Notes under the pieces: model-generated
What the model was told of the DNA's origin: nothing
The model's input: the letters and a program-made list of their open reading frames with translations, nothing else
Database searches by the model: none
Shown: positions 7,117-15,954 of the stretch, piece by piece
Layout of the letters: each line of letters begins with the position of its first letter
How positions within the stretch are numbered: the stretch's first letter is position 1
Source: Urbifossiella limnaea
GTDB taxonomy: Bacteria > Planctomycetota > Planctomycetia > Gemmatales > Gemmataceae
Length of the DNA: 64,000 nucleotides
Direction: 5' to 3'
Assembly (NCBI RefSeq): GCF_007747215.1
Contig: NZ_CP036273.1
Span: 7,362,322-7,426,321, forward strand
Translations under genes and position numbers: made by a program

Positions 7117-7129
7117 TGAGGCGAGCTCG

Positions 7130-8512
7130 TCAGCGCGTCAGCAGCAGGTACCCGACGACCGACGACAGCAGCGCCACCAGCATCATCAGCGCGAACGTCG
7201 TCCAGTCGATCTTCTTCGCGGCCTGGTCCTCGGCCGGCGGCGCGTCGCGCTTCGGCACCCTCGCCGGCGCCGGCACGTACCGGCCCGACGGCGGCGCCGG
7301 GGGCTTCGGGTTCCGGCCCGACGCCTCCGCCGGGTCCACCGTCGGGTCGGAGCTCGGCCGCGGCGTCGGCACCGGCACCGGCCGGCGCGGCGTGCCGGAC
7401 GGCTTCCCGTCCGGCCCCAGCGCCGCCGGCGCCACCACCAGGTCGCGGAACTCCGGCGCCGACCCCAGGGGCACGAACTGCCCCGTCTTCGACCGGCCCA
7501 CCAGGATCTGGTTCGGGTCGCCGAGCAGGTAGTTCTTCAGCGCGTCGCGGATACTCGCCGTCGTCCCCTTCACCGTCGTCGGCTGGTTGTTCTCGTCGCG
7601 GTAGACCAGGTACCAGTTGTCGGCCGGGGCCGCCGTGGCCGCGGTCCCCTTCACCGGCCCGGACCCGCGGCTCTGGCCGGTCAGGTCCTCGTAGAACTCG
7701 CGGCAGCTCGACGGCCGGTTGGCCGGGTCGGCGCTCATGGCCCGGCGGATGGCCCAGTCCACCCGCTCGCTCACCGCCGCGTTCAGCTCCCGCGGCGGCG
7801 GGAACTCGTTGCGGATCTTCTTCATCCAGCAGTCGAGCGGGTTCGAGTTGTTGAACGGCACCACGCCGGTGACCATGCAGTACAGCGTGGCCCCGAGGCT
7901 GTACACGTCGCCGCGGGCGTCCACCCCCTTGGCGTTGCGGAACTGCTCGGGCGCCATGTAGTGCGGGGTGCCGAGGCCGCGGCCGGTCTTGGTCAGGTTC
8001 GTGTCGCCCTCCACGTCCTTCACCAGGCCCATGTCGGTCAGCTTCGCCACGCCGCCCTTGGTGACGAGCACGTTGTCCGGCTTCACGTCGCGGTGGATCA
8101 GCCCCTGTTTATGGGCCCGCTGCAACCCGTCGCACACCTGGCCGATCAGCCGCACGGCCTCGTCCTCGGGCATCGCCCCGGCGCGCTCGACCATCTGGCC
8201 GATGGACTCGCCGTCGACGAACTCCATGACGAGGAACGGGTTCGGGCCGGTGCCGCAGAACTCGATGGCGCGGACGACGTTGGGGTGCTCCAGGACGCGG
8301 GCGGAGGTGAACTCGCGCTCGAACCGCTGCAGGACGACCGGGTTGCGGGTGGTGCCGGGGGAGATGACTTTGACGGCGACGAGCTGGCCGGAGCGGGGGT
8401 CGCGGCACTTGTAGACGGTGCCCATGCCGCCCTCGGCGATCTTGCTGACGACCTCGTACAGCCCGAGCGTGAGCGGGTGGTCGGCGGCGGTCGCGTCCGG
8501 CGGGGGGGGCAT
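7130..8512 (-). CDS. Membrane-anchored Ser/Thr protein kinase
   Basis: This 460-residue Hanks-type kinase has the glycine loop IAEGGMGTVYK (25-35), the ATP-binding Lys48 (VAVK), HRDVKPDN (140-147), DMG (160-162) in place of DFG, and GTPHYMAPEQF. After the kinase domain (about 17-280) comes a small domain (about 300-365) with NWYLVYRDENNQPTTVKG, then a Pro-rich linker and one C-terminal membrane segment (ALMMLVALLSSVVGYLLL). A C-terminal anchor puts the kinase in the cytoplasm with essentially nothing outside. All catalytic residues are present. The neighbours do not reveal a target, though the coiled-coil membrane operon is divergent from it. Confidence 0.93.
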   Translation of the reverse strand: MPPPPDATAADHPLTLGLYEVVSKIAEGGMGTVYKCRDPRSGQLVAVKVISPGTTRNPVVLQRFEREFTSARVLEHPNVVRAIEFCGTGPNPFLVMEFVDGESIGQMVERAGAMPEDEAVRLIGQVCDGLQRAHKQGLIHRDVKPDNVLVTKGGVAKLTDMGLVKDVEGDTNLTKTGRGLGTPHYMAPEQFRNAKGVDARGDVYSLGATLYCMVTGVVPFNNSNPLDCWMKKIRNEFPPPRELNAAVSERVDWAIRRAMSADPANRPSSCREFYEDLTGQSRGSGPVKGTAATAAPADNWYLVYRDENNQPTTVKGTTASIRDALKNYLLGDPNQILVGRSKTGQFVPLGSAPEFRDLVVAPAALGPDGKPSGTPRRPVPVPTPRPSSDPTVDPAEASGRNPKPPAPPSGRYVPAPARVPKRDAPPAEDQAAKKIDWTTFALMMLVALLSSVVGYLLLTR

Positions 8513-8844
8513 GGAGACGACTCCGTCCGGCGGGCTGGGGCACTACCATCTATAGGTCACGACGAGGCAGTCGGTGAGAGGGATGGGGTCCGCCGCGCGC
8601 CGCGCGCCGCCGCGGGCGGCGCGGACGGGAGTCCGCGCCGCACAAGGAGTTGGATTGCGCCGGCGGCGCGGGTATGATGCCGAACGGTGCCGCGCGGCGC
8701 AACCCGGAGAACCCCCGCGGCCGACTGATCTCCCGCGGGTTCTCGCGGTTCGGCGCTTGTCCCGGTGTCCGGCGTCCGTCACAATCACGAGGTAGCGGCC
8801 CCGCGGCGGGGTCGGCCGTTGCCCGTCCCTGGGAAAAGCCCGTC
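8513..8844. other. Divergent intergenic region with hairpin
   Basis: 332 bases separate the kinase from the coiled-coil operon. A GC palindrome-rich stretch lies at about 8588-8632. A stem GAGAACCCCCGCGG / CCCGCGGGTTCTC (8707-8744) precedes the operon promoter. No gene is seen; an upstream extension of the first coiled-coil gene is possible but unlikely. Confidence 0.45.
8757..8785 (+). promoter_or_regulatory. Promoter for the coiled-coil operon
   Basis: TTGTCC (8757-8762) and CACAAT (8780-8785) are 17 bases apart, 60 bases before the ATG at 8845. The same TTGTCC-17 arrangement is found before 20611 and 48485. Confidence 0.45.
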
Positions 8845-10023
8845 ATGAGCACCCTGGGCAAGGTTCTGTTGGTCCTCAACCTCCTCGTCGGGGGCGGGTT
8901 CGCGTACCTCGCCCTCCAGGACTGGCAGGGCCGGCAGACCATCACCGCCGCCGGCCTCCGCCACAACGTCCTCCTCAACGGCCTCCCGCTCGGGGGATCG
9001 AAGGACGACCCGGAGACGATGCCGACCGACGCCGAGGCGGAGATCCCGTTCGTCGTCACCGGCCCCGGCGGCAAGCCGACCAGCACGGTCAGCGCGGCCC
9101 TGCTGAAGGACTACTTCAAGGCCGCCGGCGGGGGCGCCGCCCCCGGGGGGCTGCCGCTCGCCGGCGCCGACGCCGTGCCGAACCAGCTCGCCGAGGTGCG
9201 GCGGGTGTACGGCCTGGTGAAGGCCCAGGTCGAGGCGCAGCCCGCCGTCGCGTTCGAGTTGCTGAAGCTCCAGGCCGAGACGCTCGACGAGCGGCAGCAG
9301 TTCCAGGCGCTGAACGCGGCCAACAAGACCGACGAGCTCCGCGACCGGCTGTACGCCCGGTTCGACCGCGTGCTCAAGGCGCCGGACGCCAAGCCCGACA
9401 CGTCCGCCATCGACGCCCCGGCCGACGCCGAGGACGCGAAGAAGACGGAGGAGCGGCTCGACAAGGCCGGCGTCCTCCGCGAGGGCCCGACGAAGGACGA
9501 GGGCGAGCGCCGCGCCCGGCTGGCGCACCTGCTGGCCCACCTCGACCAGTCGGCCGCGTGGCAGAAGCGGGTGCTGATGGTGGTCGGCGCCCGCCGCTAC
9601 GCCCGCACCGTGGCCGCGCAGGCCGTCCGCCTCGGCGAGATGGTGACCCGCGTGCAGCACCTCACCGCCGACGACCAGAACACGTTCGTCGGCGAGTACT
9701 CCACCCTGCGGCGGCTCGCGATCGACCGGACGCAGCGGCTCCGCGACGTGACCGACCAGGAGGTGCGGATGGCGGCCGAGGAGAGCCGCAACGCCGACGC
9801 CGTGAAGGCGCTGGAGACGCAGCTGGACGACCCGACGGTCGGCCTGAAGGCCCAGCTGACGCAGGTGAAGGCCGACGTGTCGAAGATGCTGGCGCAGCAG
9901 AACCTGACCGAGCAGGAGCTGTTCGCCATCCAGCGGCAGGTGGCCCAGACGCTCGACGAGATCTACCGGATGGAAGCGGCCCTGACGAACGTCGAGCGGC
10001 AGCGGTACTCGAACAAGAAGTGA
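8845..10023 (+). CDS. Membrane-anchored coiled-coil protein, operon gene 1
   Basis: This 392-residue protein begins with one membrane segment (VLLVLNLLVGGGFAYLAL, about 6-23) and continues as a long, charged, mostly helical periplasmic or cytoplasmic body with coiled-coil stretches, notably near residues 295-385. No family name was recognised. The start at 8845 (MSTLGKVLLV) is chosen over an upstream in-frame ATG because of GGGAAAAG before it and the membrane segment directly after. It leads a tight four-gene operon in which each product has a single N-terminal or central membrane segment; genes 1 to 3 also have helical coiled-coil bodies. This suggests subunits of one envelope-spanning or scaffold structure, but no function can be named. 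Confidence 0.7.
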   Translation: MSTLGKVLLVLNLLVGGGFAYLALQDWQGRQTITAAGLRHNVLLNGLPLGGSKDDPETMPTDAEAEIPFVVTGPGGKPTSTVSAALLKDYFKAAGGGAAPGGLPLAGADAVPNQLAEVRRVYGLVKAQVEAQPAVAFELLKLQAETLDERQQFQALNAANKTDELRDRLYARFDRVLKAPDAKPDTSAIDAPADAEDAKKTEERLDKAGVLREGPTKDEGERRARLAHLLAHLDQSAAWQKRVLMVVGARRYARTVAAQAVRLGEMVTRVQHLTADDQNTFVGEYSTLRRLAIDRTQRLRDVTDQEVRMAAEESRNADAVKALETQLDDPTVGLKAQLTQVKADVSKMLAQQNLTEQELFAIQRQVAQTLDEIYRMEAALTNVERQRYSNKK

Positions 10024-10069
10024 CCGGCGGCGGTTCGGACCGACGGGCGGGCGGGCACGAGGCACCACG

Positions 10070-10768
10070 ATGACGGCGATCGCCAAGACACTGGTGTTCC
10101 TCACCCTGGTCGCGGGGGTCGGGGCGGTCGTGTTCGCCACGGCCGTCTACACCCAGCGGCCCGGCTGGTTCGGCGACGACGTGCCCGAGGGCGCCGTCCC
10201 GCGCGGCCACGTCGTCATGAACTTCAAGACCCTGGCCCGCGAGACGGACACCCAGGGGAAGGTGGCCGGCGCCGCCTCCGCCCTGTGGGGCCAGCGGCTC
10301 AAGGCGCTGCAGGACGCCGAAGACCTGCGCAAGAGCCGCAAGGCCGAGTACGTCAAGCTGCTGGCCGCGGCGCGGACGGCCCCGAACGGGTTCGCCGAGC
10401 TGGCCGAGGACCCGGCCACGGGGCTGCTGAACGTGACGACGCCGGGCAAGGCGGTGATCGGGCCGGACGGCAAGAACCTGGCCGGGGCCGACACGCTGGA
10501 GGCGCAGATCGCCAAGTCCATCGACCGGATGACGACCGACCTGACGCCGAAGATCGTGAAGCACCTGGTGGACGTCAAGCGGCTGCAGGGCGAGATCTCG
10601 GACGTGCAGGCGAAGCTGACCCGGCAGCGGACGATCCGCGAGGACCTGCAGAATGAGGCGGCGTACCTGGGGGCGGCCCGGGTGAACGTGGCCGAGCAGC
10701 AGGGGACCGCCGAGCGGCGGCTCAAGCAGCTCGACCTCCGGCTGAAGACGTTCGGGCCGCAGAACTGA
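10070..10768 (+). CDS. Membrane-anchored coiled-coil protein, operon gene 2
   Basis: This 232-residue protein has an N-terminal membrane segment (LVFLTLVAGVGAVVFATAVY, about 8-27), a short loop (RPGWFGDDVPEG) and then a helical body with a C-terminal coiled coil (about 165-228). The central part contains a short Gly/Asn region that may form a turn domain. It starts 46 bases after gene 1. No homologous family was recognised, but the layout repeats that of genes 1 and 3, which suggests divergence from a common ancestor or a shared complex. Confidence 0.68.
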   Translation: MTAIAKTLVFLTLVAGVGAVVFATAVYTQRPGWFGDDVPEGAVPRGHVVMNFKTLARETDTQGKVAGAASALWGQRLKALQDAEDLRKSRKAEYVKLLAAARTAPNGFAELAEDPATGLLNVTTPGKAVIGPDGKNLAGADTLEAQIAKSIDRMTTDLTPKIVKHLVDVKRLQGEISDVQAKLTRQRTIREDLQNEAAYLGAARVNVAEQQGTAERRLKQLDLRLKTFGPQN

Positions 10769-10818
10769 GACACGGGGCGGCGTTCCATCCACATCGGCAC
10801 GTTGCGGGGGGTCGGGCG

Positions 10819-11727
10819 ATGAGCTGGCTAGGCAAGATTCTCGCCGTGCTGGTGCTGCTCCTGGCGCTGGTCTGGATGTGGTTCACCGTCACCGTGTTCG
10901 CCGCGCGGACCAACTGGAAGACGCAGGCCGAGGCGTTCAAGAAGGGCCGCGAGGAGGCCGTCGCCGCCCGCGACAGCGAGTACCGCACGTACCTCGCCGA
11001 GAAGGACGCGCTGCTGCGGCAGCTGAAGTCCGAGCAGGCGCAGGTGGCCAAGCTGACCACCGACGTGACGCAGCTGGCCGCCGACGTGGCCAAGAACGGC
11101 GAGCAGATCAAGGTGCTCAACGACGCCACCGGCAAGCGCGACGCCACCATCACCGACCTGCAGGCCAGCCTCGCCGCCGAGACCAGCCGGGCCGACACGC
11201 AGACCAAGCGCGTCAACACGCTGGAGACGGAGAAGGTGGACGACACGATCAAGCGCGAGCAGGCGGTCAAGGACAAGCAGGCGGCCGAGACGGTCGCCCG
11301 GCAGGCGACGCAGGACAAGCTGACCGCCGAGAAGAAGCTGGAAGAGGTGTCGAACCTGCTGGCCGACGCCAAGGCGCAGGGCTTCACCGGGGCCGGCGGG
11401 TCGGGCGGCGCGAGCCTGTTCGCCAACCGCCCGGTGCCGATCCGCGAGGGCACCCGCGGCACCATCGAGACGTACCGCGACGGGTCGATCCAGTTCACCC
11501 TCGGCATCGACCACGGGGTGACGGACGGGGCCACGCTCGACGTGTTCCGCACCGGCGCCGACACCCGCTACCTGGGGACGGTGGTGGTGGACCGGGCGCG
11601 GCCGCAGTCGTCGGTGGGCACGTTCCGCCCGGCCGACCCGCGGCGGCCGCTGCGGTCGCTCCGCCCCGAGGAGCTGCCGAAGGCCGGCGACCGCATCGGC
11701 CGCATCGGCAGCGGCCCCACCCCGTAA
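10819..11727 (+). CDS. Membrane-anchored coiled coil with C-terminal beta domain, operon gene 3
   Basis: This 302-residue protein has an N-terminal membrane segment (ILAVLVLLLALVWMWFTVTV, about 7-26), a long coiled coil (about 35-180), a Gly-rich hinge and a small beta domain (about 205-295; GTIETYRDGSIQFTLGIDHG ... GATLDVFRTG ... GTVVVDRARPQSSVG ... GDRIGRI). The beta domain resembles small barrel domains at the end of MreC- or FlgT-like envelope proteins, where paired glycine turns and GD.V motifs recur. The coiled-coil-plus-barrel layout resembles MreC, but the sequence is not clearly MreC. It is gene 3 of the four-gene membrane operon. Confidence 0.72.
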   Translation: MSWLGKILAVLVLLLALVWMWFTVTVFAARTNWKTQAEAFKKGREEAVAARDSEYRTYLAEKDALLRQLKSEQAQVAKLTTDVTQLAADVAKNGEQIKVLNDATGKRDATITDLQASLAAETSRADTQTKRVNTLETEKVDDTIKREQAVKDKQAAETVARQATQDKLTAEKKLEEVSNLLADAKAQGFTGAGGSGGASLFANRPVPIREGTRGTIETYRDGSIQFTLGIDHGVTDGATLDVFRTGADTRYLGTVVVDRARPQSSVGTFRPADPRRPLRSLRPEELPKAGDRIGRIGSGPTP

Positions 11728-11757
11728 CTCCGCACACCGCCGCACTGGGGACGTGAC

Positions 11758-12021
11758 ATGGCCAAGAAGTCGTCGAAGGCCCCCGAGAAGAAGCCGAAGC
11801 CGGCGCGCCGCACCGAGCCGGTGTACACGGTGATGACGTTCGTCACGTTCGTGGCGATCGCCGCCGGGTGCGCGCTGCTGTTCCTCGACTACGACGAGTA
11901 CGGCAAGACGCAGCCGACGAAGGAGACCGTGCCGGCGCTGCCGAAGCTCGGCGACGCGCCCGCCGGCGGCGGTGCGGCGCAGACCCCGAAGGGCGGCGGC
12001 GCGGCCACCGACGGGATGTAG
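11758..12021 (+). CDS. Small membrane protein, operon gene 4
   Basis: This 87-residue protein has a Lys/Pro-rich cytoplasmic start (MAKKSSKAPEKKPKPARR), one membrane segment (TFVTFVAIAAGCALLFLDY, about 28-46) and a short Gly/Ala-rich tail. It closes the operon, 30 bases after gene 3. A conserved single-pass protein beside three coiled-coil membrane proteins is likely a small accessory subunit; no family was recognised. Confidence 0.65.
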   Translation: MAKKSSKAPEKKPKPARRTEPVYTVMTFVTFVAIAAGCALLFLDYDEYGKTQPTKETVPALPKLGDAPAGGGAAQTPKGGGAATDGM

Positions 12022-12036
12022 CAATCAGTTCCGTTG

Positions 12037-12078
12037 CCGCTTGCGGCTTCGCGTTGCCCGACGCGAAGCCGCAAGCGG
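12037..12078. repeat. Inverted repeat of the CCGCTTGCGGC family
   Basis: Perfect 18-bp arms CCGCTTGCGGCTTCGCGT and its complement (12037-12054, 12061-12078) with a 6-base loop lie between the convergent operon end and the YfiT-like gene. The stem could end transcription from both sides. Confidence 0.85.
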
Positions 12079-12094
12079 ATTTTCGTTCACGTCT

Positions 12095-12613
12095 TCACCA
12101 CCCATTCCGCTCGCGCACCCAGCGCACCTGCGCCGCGTGGTGCCGGCCGTGCCAGGCGTACTGCGCCAGCGCCTCGTCCAACCGCACCGTGCTGTTGCTC
12201 TCGGGGTGGAAGAACGTCCGCGCGAAGTCGGCGTCGGTCATCGTGTCGAGCAGCAGCGCCCAGCGGGCGTGGACCGCCTCCAGCAGCGCCAGCGGCGCCG
12301 CCACGTCGCCGCGGGAGTCGGGGAGCGCGGCCCAGCGCGTCTCGTCGTAGGGCTTGATCGTGGGCACGTCCTCGGTCAGCGCCAGCTTGAACCGGACGTA
12401 GCAGTTCACGTGGCTGTCGGCGACGTGGTGGACGATCTGGCGGACGGTCCAGTTGCGATATTTGGTGTCGAGCTGTTCGGCGCTGAGGCCGGCGGTCGCG
12501 GTGCGGAAGGCGGCCGGCGCGGCGACGATCTCAGCGACGAGTTCGGCGCGCCGGGCCGCCGCGAGCGGCCCCTCCGCGACGAAGGGGCCGGCGGGCCACT
12601 GGGGCGGGTGCAT
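12095..12613 (-). CDS. YfiT/DinB-like metal-dependent hydrolase family protein
   Basis: This 172-residue four-helix protein matches the YfiT/BstA branch of the DinB superfamily, which includes bacillithiol S-transferases and related metal enzymes. Visible features are RQIVHHVADSHVNCYVRFKL and IKPYDETRWAALPDS, conserved in YfiT proteins, and the C-terminal HGRHHAAQV. The three metal-binding histidines are expected in HHVADSH and HGRHH. The ATG at 12613 begins MHPPQWPAGPF; an in-frame upstream start at 12667 reads through the palindrome and is rejected. The substrate is unknown, and many planctomycetes carry this gene alone. Confidence 0.88.
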   Translation of the reverse strand: MHPPQWPAGPFVAEGPLAAARRAELVAEIVAAPAAFRTATAGLSAEQLDTKYRNWTVRQIVHHVADSHVNCYVRFKLALTEDVPTIKPYDETRWAALPDSRGDVAAPLALLEAVHARWALLLDTMTDADFARTFFHPESNSTVRLDEALAQYAWHGRHHAAQVRWVRERNGW

Positions 12614-12627
12614 CGGGGCTCCAGTTC

Positions 12628-12673
12628 CGCCGCTTGCGGCTTCGCGCTGGGCAGCGCGAAGCCGCAAGCGGCG
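12628..12673. repeat. Inverted repeat of the CCGCTTGCGGC family
   Basis: 22-bp perfect arms (12628-12649 and 12652-12673) with the same CCGCTTGCGGCTTCGCG core as the copy at 12037 lie between two minus-strand genes. Confidence 0.88.
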
Positions 12674-12680
12674 AGTCGAA

Positions 12681-14282
12681 TCAGTCCTTCTTCGGCCGCG
12701 TGAACGGCGTCATCCGCGGCAGCAGTTCCGGCAGGTTCGCGATCCGCGTCGCGGTGATCGACAGCACGCCCGCCGCCTGCGACAGGTTGCCAGTCTTGGC
12801 GTGGTCGAACGTGTCCGTCTGCGTGTGGTGCGTCAGCCGGTACTCGTCGATGTCCTGCCGGCACGCCAGGCCCGGCACGCCGGCCGGGTGGAACGCCTGG
12901 TGGTCGCTGCCGAACACGCCGCCCATGTCGATCCCCTTCCAGCCCTCGCCGGCGGCCACCGTCGTCAGCTCGCGCTCCAGAATCTCCTTCACCTTCGCCT
13001 GGCCGTGCACGCCGAACCCGTACACCTTGCCGGTGCCGGTGTCGTGGACCAGCGCGATCGACGTCTTCGGCATCTCGTCCTTGTGCCGCTCGACGTACTT
13101 CCGCGAGCCCCACAGCCCCTGCTCCTCGCCGGTGAACAGCGCGAACCGGATGGTCCGCTTCGGCGGGTAGCCCTTCTTCGCCATCGCCGCCACGACGCGG
13201 GCCGTCTCCAGCACAGAGCAGGTGCCGGTGCCGTTGTCCATCGTGCCGGTCGCCAGGTCCCACGAGTCCAGGTGCGCGCCGACGACGACGAACTCGTCCG
13301 GCTTCTCCGAGCCCTTCACCTCGCCGACGGTGTTGAAGCACGTCACCGGGCCGGGGACGAGCGTGTTGGTGATCTCGACCTCGACGCGCGTCTCGGCCGG
13401 CTCCGGGCGGTTGGCGAGCCGCCACAGCATGGCGTAGTACTCGTGGGCGACGGTGAGCCGCGGCATGATGTTCGGCGACGGCACGCGGTCGGTCCCCTTC
13501 CAGTTGCCGGACACGGCCAGCAGCCCGTGCGGCTTGCCCGAGTCTTGCAGCCGGCACGCCGCGCCCTCGGCCACGAGGAACGCCTCCACGTCGTCGGTGA
13601 ACGTGGACCGCTTCGGCTGCTCGTCCTTCTTCTCCGGCTGCGCCTCCTTCTTCTTCTCCGGCTGAACCTGCGCGAACACGGCGCCGAGGGTCGCCTTCTT
13701 CTCGTCCTTCGGCTCGGTCTTCGGCTCGACCTTCTTCGGCGGCGGGAGCGGGCCGTAGTTCAGGTCGGTCACCGGGGCCACCTTCGCCGGCTCGGCCGTC
13801 ATGATGACGGCGTTCTTGAGCTTCCCCTTGTACTTGTCGAGGTCGGCGCGGGTGGCCACCTTCAGCACCACGACGGGGCCGGTGATCTTCCCCTTGGTGC
13901 CGGGCGTCCAGCCCCACGCGGCGACGACGCAGTTCACCTTCGTGTCCGGCTCCACGACCTTGAGGCTGGCGGTGCCGCGTTCCCACCCGTAGGGCATCTC
14001 CCACGGCTCGAGCTTCACGTTCTCCAGACCGTACTTCTTCATGATCTCGGCGGTCCAGTTGTTGGCGCGCTCGAGCTGCTTGGAGCCGGTGAGCCGCGGG
14101 CCGATCACGTCCGAGAGGTGCTGCAGGTTCTTGGCGACCTCGGAGCCGGCCTTGACCTCGGCGAGCAGCGCCTGGTCGAGCTCGGCGGGGGGCATCGTTT
14201 TGACGGGGTCGGCGGTCCGCGCCGCGGCGGCGAGGCCGACGACGAGCGCGGCTGCGAGGACGGGCCTCGGGAGCGAGGGCAT
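12681..14282 (-). CDS. Exported M28-family aminopeptidase
   Basis: This 533-residue zinc peptidase has a signal peptide (LAAALVVGLAAAARTA). The M28 ligands are visible in order: VVVGAHLDSWD (His, Asp), DNGTGT (bridging Asp), GEEQGLWG (catalytic Glu pair), HDTGTG, and LTHHTQTDT (His). A protease-associated-type segment lies in the middle. Between it and the catalytic core sits a Lys/Glu/Pro-rich insertion of about 50 residues (VEPKTEPKDEKK ... EAQPEKKDEQPK), unusual for the family and probably a surface loop. The start at 14282 is set by the signal peptide. Its role would be peptide turnover in the periplasm-like compartment. Confidence 0.92.
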   Translation of the reverse strand: MPSLPRPVLAAALVVGLAAAARTADPVKTMPPAELDQALLAEVKAGSEVAKNLQHLSDVIGPRLTGSKQLERANNWTAEIMKKYGLENVKLEPWEMPYGWERGTASLKVVEPDTKVNCVVAAWGWTPGTKGKITGPVVVLKVATRADLDKYKGKLKNAVIMTAEPAKVAPVTDLNYGPLPPPKKVEPKTEPKDEKKATLGAVFAQVQPEKKKEAQPEKKDEQPKRSTFTDDVEAFLVAEGAACRLQDSGKPHGLLAVSGNWKGTDRVPSPNIMPRLTVAHEYYAMLWRLANRPEPAETRVEVEITNTLVPGPVTCFNTVGEVKGSEKPDEFVVVGAHLDSWDLATGTMDNGTGTCSVLETARVVAAMAKKGYPPKRTIRFALFTGEEQGLWGSRKYVERHKDEMPKTSIALVHDTGTGKVYGFGVHGQAKVKEILERELTTVAAGEGWKGIDMGGVFGSDHQAFHPAGVPGLACRQDIDEYRLTHHTQTDTFDHAKTGNLSQAAGVLSITATRIANLPELLPRMTPFTRPKKD

Positions 14283-14430
14283 GCGAGTCTCCGGGGGGTG
14301 CGGGCGGGGAGGGTCGGAGTATTCTGGCCGGGCGCGGGGCCCGCGGCAACGGAATACCGGCGCCCGCCTCCCGGTCCATAACATAAACCGCAACGCGACG
14401 GACGCCCGCCAACCCGCACCGGAGCCAGAG

Positions 14431-15948
14431 TTGACCCCCGACCCCGCCGCGGACGCCGACGACGAACTCGACGACGCCGCGCCGCCGCACGCCGACCCCG
14501 ACGCCGACCTCGACCTCGACGCCGAGCCGCCGGAGCACGAACTCCCGCCCGAGACGGACCCGGCCGTCACCTACGCCGACATGAAGCTGATGCGGCCGCT
14601 GTTCGACGCCGTGTCTCGCGCCGGCTACATCCACCCCACGCCGGTGCAGGAGGCCGTCATCCCCGTGGCCATGAAGGGCCAGGACGTGATCGGCCAGGCC
14701 CAGACGGGCACCGGCAAGACGGCCGCGTTCCTGCTGCCGTTCATGAACCGGTGGCGGCCGCACAACCTGAAAGGCCCGATCGGCCTGGTGATGACGCCGA
14801 CCCGCGAGCTCGCCCTGCAGATCGCCACCGAGGCCGACAAGCTGGCGCCGAGCAAGCGGTTCCGCACCGTGGCCGTGTACGGCGGCGCCAAGATGGGCAA
14901 GCAGCTCGACGGCCTCAGCCGCGGCTGCGACCTCGTCGTCGGCACCCCCGGCCGGATGCTCGACCACCTCAGCCGCGGGTCGATGGACCTGAAGGACGTG
15001 AAGTTCGTCGTGCTCGACGAGGCCGACCGGATGCTGGACATCGGCTTCCGCCCGGACATCGAGCGCATCCTCCGCCGCTGCCCGCTCACCCGCCAGACGC
15101 TCCTCATGTCGGCGACGGTGCCCGAGCCGATCAAGAAGCTCGTCCACCGGTACATGACGAACCCGGTCCACCTCCAGATGACGCCGGAGGTGATGACCGT
15201 CGACAAGATCCGGCAGAGCTACTTCACGGTGGACAAGCACAAGAAGTTCGAGCTGCTGGTGAAGGTGGTGGAGCGGGAGCAGCCGCGGCAGGCGCTGATC
15301 TTCGTGGAGCGGAAGCGGTGGGCCGACGACCTGTACCGCGGGCTGAAGCGGGTGGTGCGCGGCGCGGCGGTGATCCACGGCGACCTGCCGCAGGGGCAGC
15401 GCGAGAAGATCATGGCGGCGTTCCGCACCGGCGAGATCAAGTTCCTCATCGCCACCGACGTGATGAGCCGCGGCATCGACGTGGAGGGGCTGTCGCACGT
15501 CATCAACTTCGACCTGCCGCAGGACATCGAGAGCTACGTCCACCGCATCGGCCGCACCGGCCGCATCGGCCGCGACGGCATCGCCATCTCGTTCTCGACG
15601 CCGGAGCAGGGCGGCCTGCTGACGGACATCGAGGTGATGATCAACCGGCTGATCGAGCAGGACGAGGTGCCGGGCGGCCCGTGGTACACGGCGGTGCGCC
15701 GCAGCGAGCGGACCGCGGACGTGACCACCGGCAACGCGGACGTGGCGCGGGCGGCGACGCAGGTGCTGCGCAACGACGACGGCTGGGGCATCGACGAGCA
15801 GGACCTGGAGGGCGGCAAGCTGGGCGTGGCCGAGGGCGAGGCGCCGCCGCGCGACCCGGACATGCCGGCGGGGCCCGCGGCCGGAGCGCCGGCGGCGAAG
15901 AAGCCGGTCTTCGGCAAGCGCGGCAAGCGCTACTCGGAGCGCCTCTAA
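14431..15948 (+). CDS. DEAD-box RNA helicase
   Basis: This 505-residue helicase shows the Q-motif region (HPTPVQEAVIP), motif I AQTGTGKT, PTRELALQ, GTPGR, DEAD, SAT, and the C-terminal ATDVMSRGIDV and HRIGRTGR motifs. A 45-residue acidic start and a Gly/Ala/Lys-rich tail flank the core. No ATG fits: the frame is open far upstream through the antisense of the peptidase. A TTG at 14431 has GGAG six bases before it, and its first residues (MTPDPAADADDELDD) begin the acidic extension, so TTG is chosen. Members remodel RNA in ribosome assembly or mRNA decay. Confidence 0.92.
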   Translation: MTPDPAADADDELDDAAPPHADPDADLDLDAEPPEHELPPETDPAVTYADMKLMRPLFDAVSRAGYIHPTPVQEAVIPVAMKGQDVIGQAQTGTGKTAAFLLPFMNRWRPHNLKGPIGLVMTPTRELALQIATEADKLAPSKRFRTVAVYGGAKMGKQLDGLSRGCDLVVGTPGRMLDHLSRGSMDLKDVKFVVLDEADRMLDIGFRPDIERILRRCPLTRQTLLMSATVPEPIKKLVHRYMTNPVHLQMTPEVMTVDKIRQSYFTVDKHKKFELLVKVVEREQPRQALIFVERKRWADDLYRGLKRVVRGAAVIHGDLPQGQREKIMAAFRTGEIKFLIATDVMSRGIDVEGLSHVINFDLPQDIESYVHRIGRTGRIGRDGIAISFSTPEQGGLLTDIEVMINRLIEQDEVPGGPWYTAVRRSERTADVTTGNADVARAATQVLRNDDGWGIDEQDLEGGKLGVAEGEAPPRDPDMPAGPAAGAPAAKKPVFGKRGKRYSERL

Positions 15949-15954
15949 GAAGGC

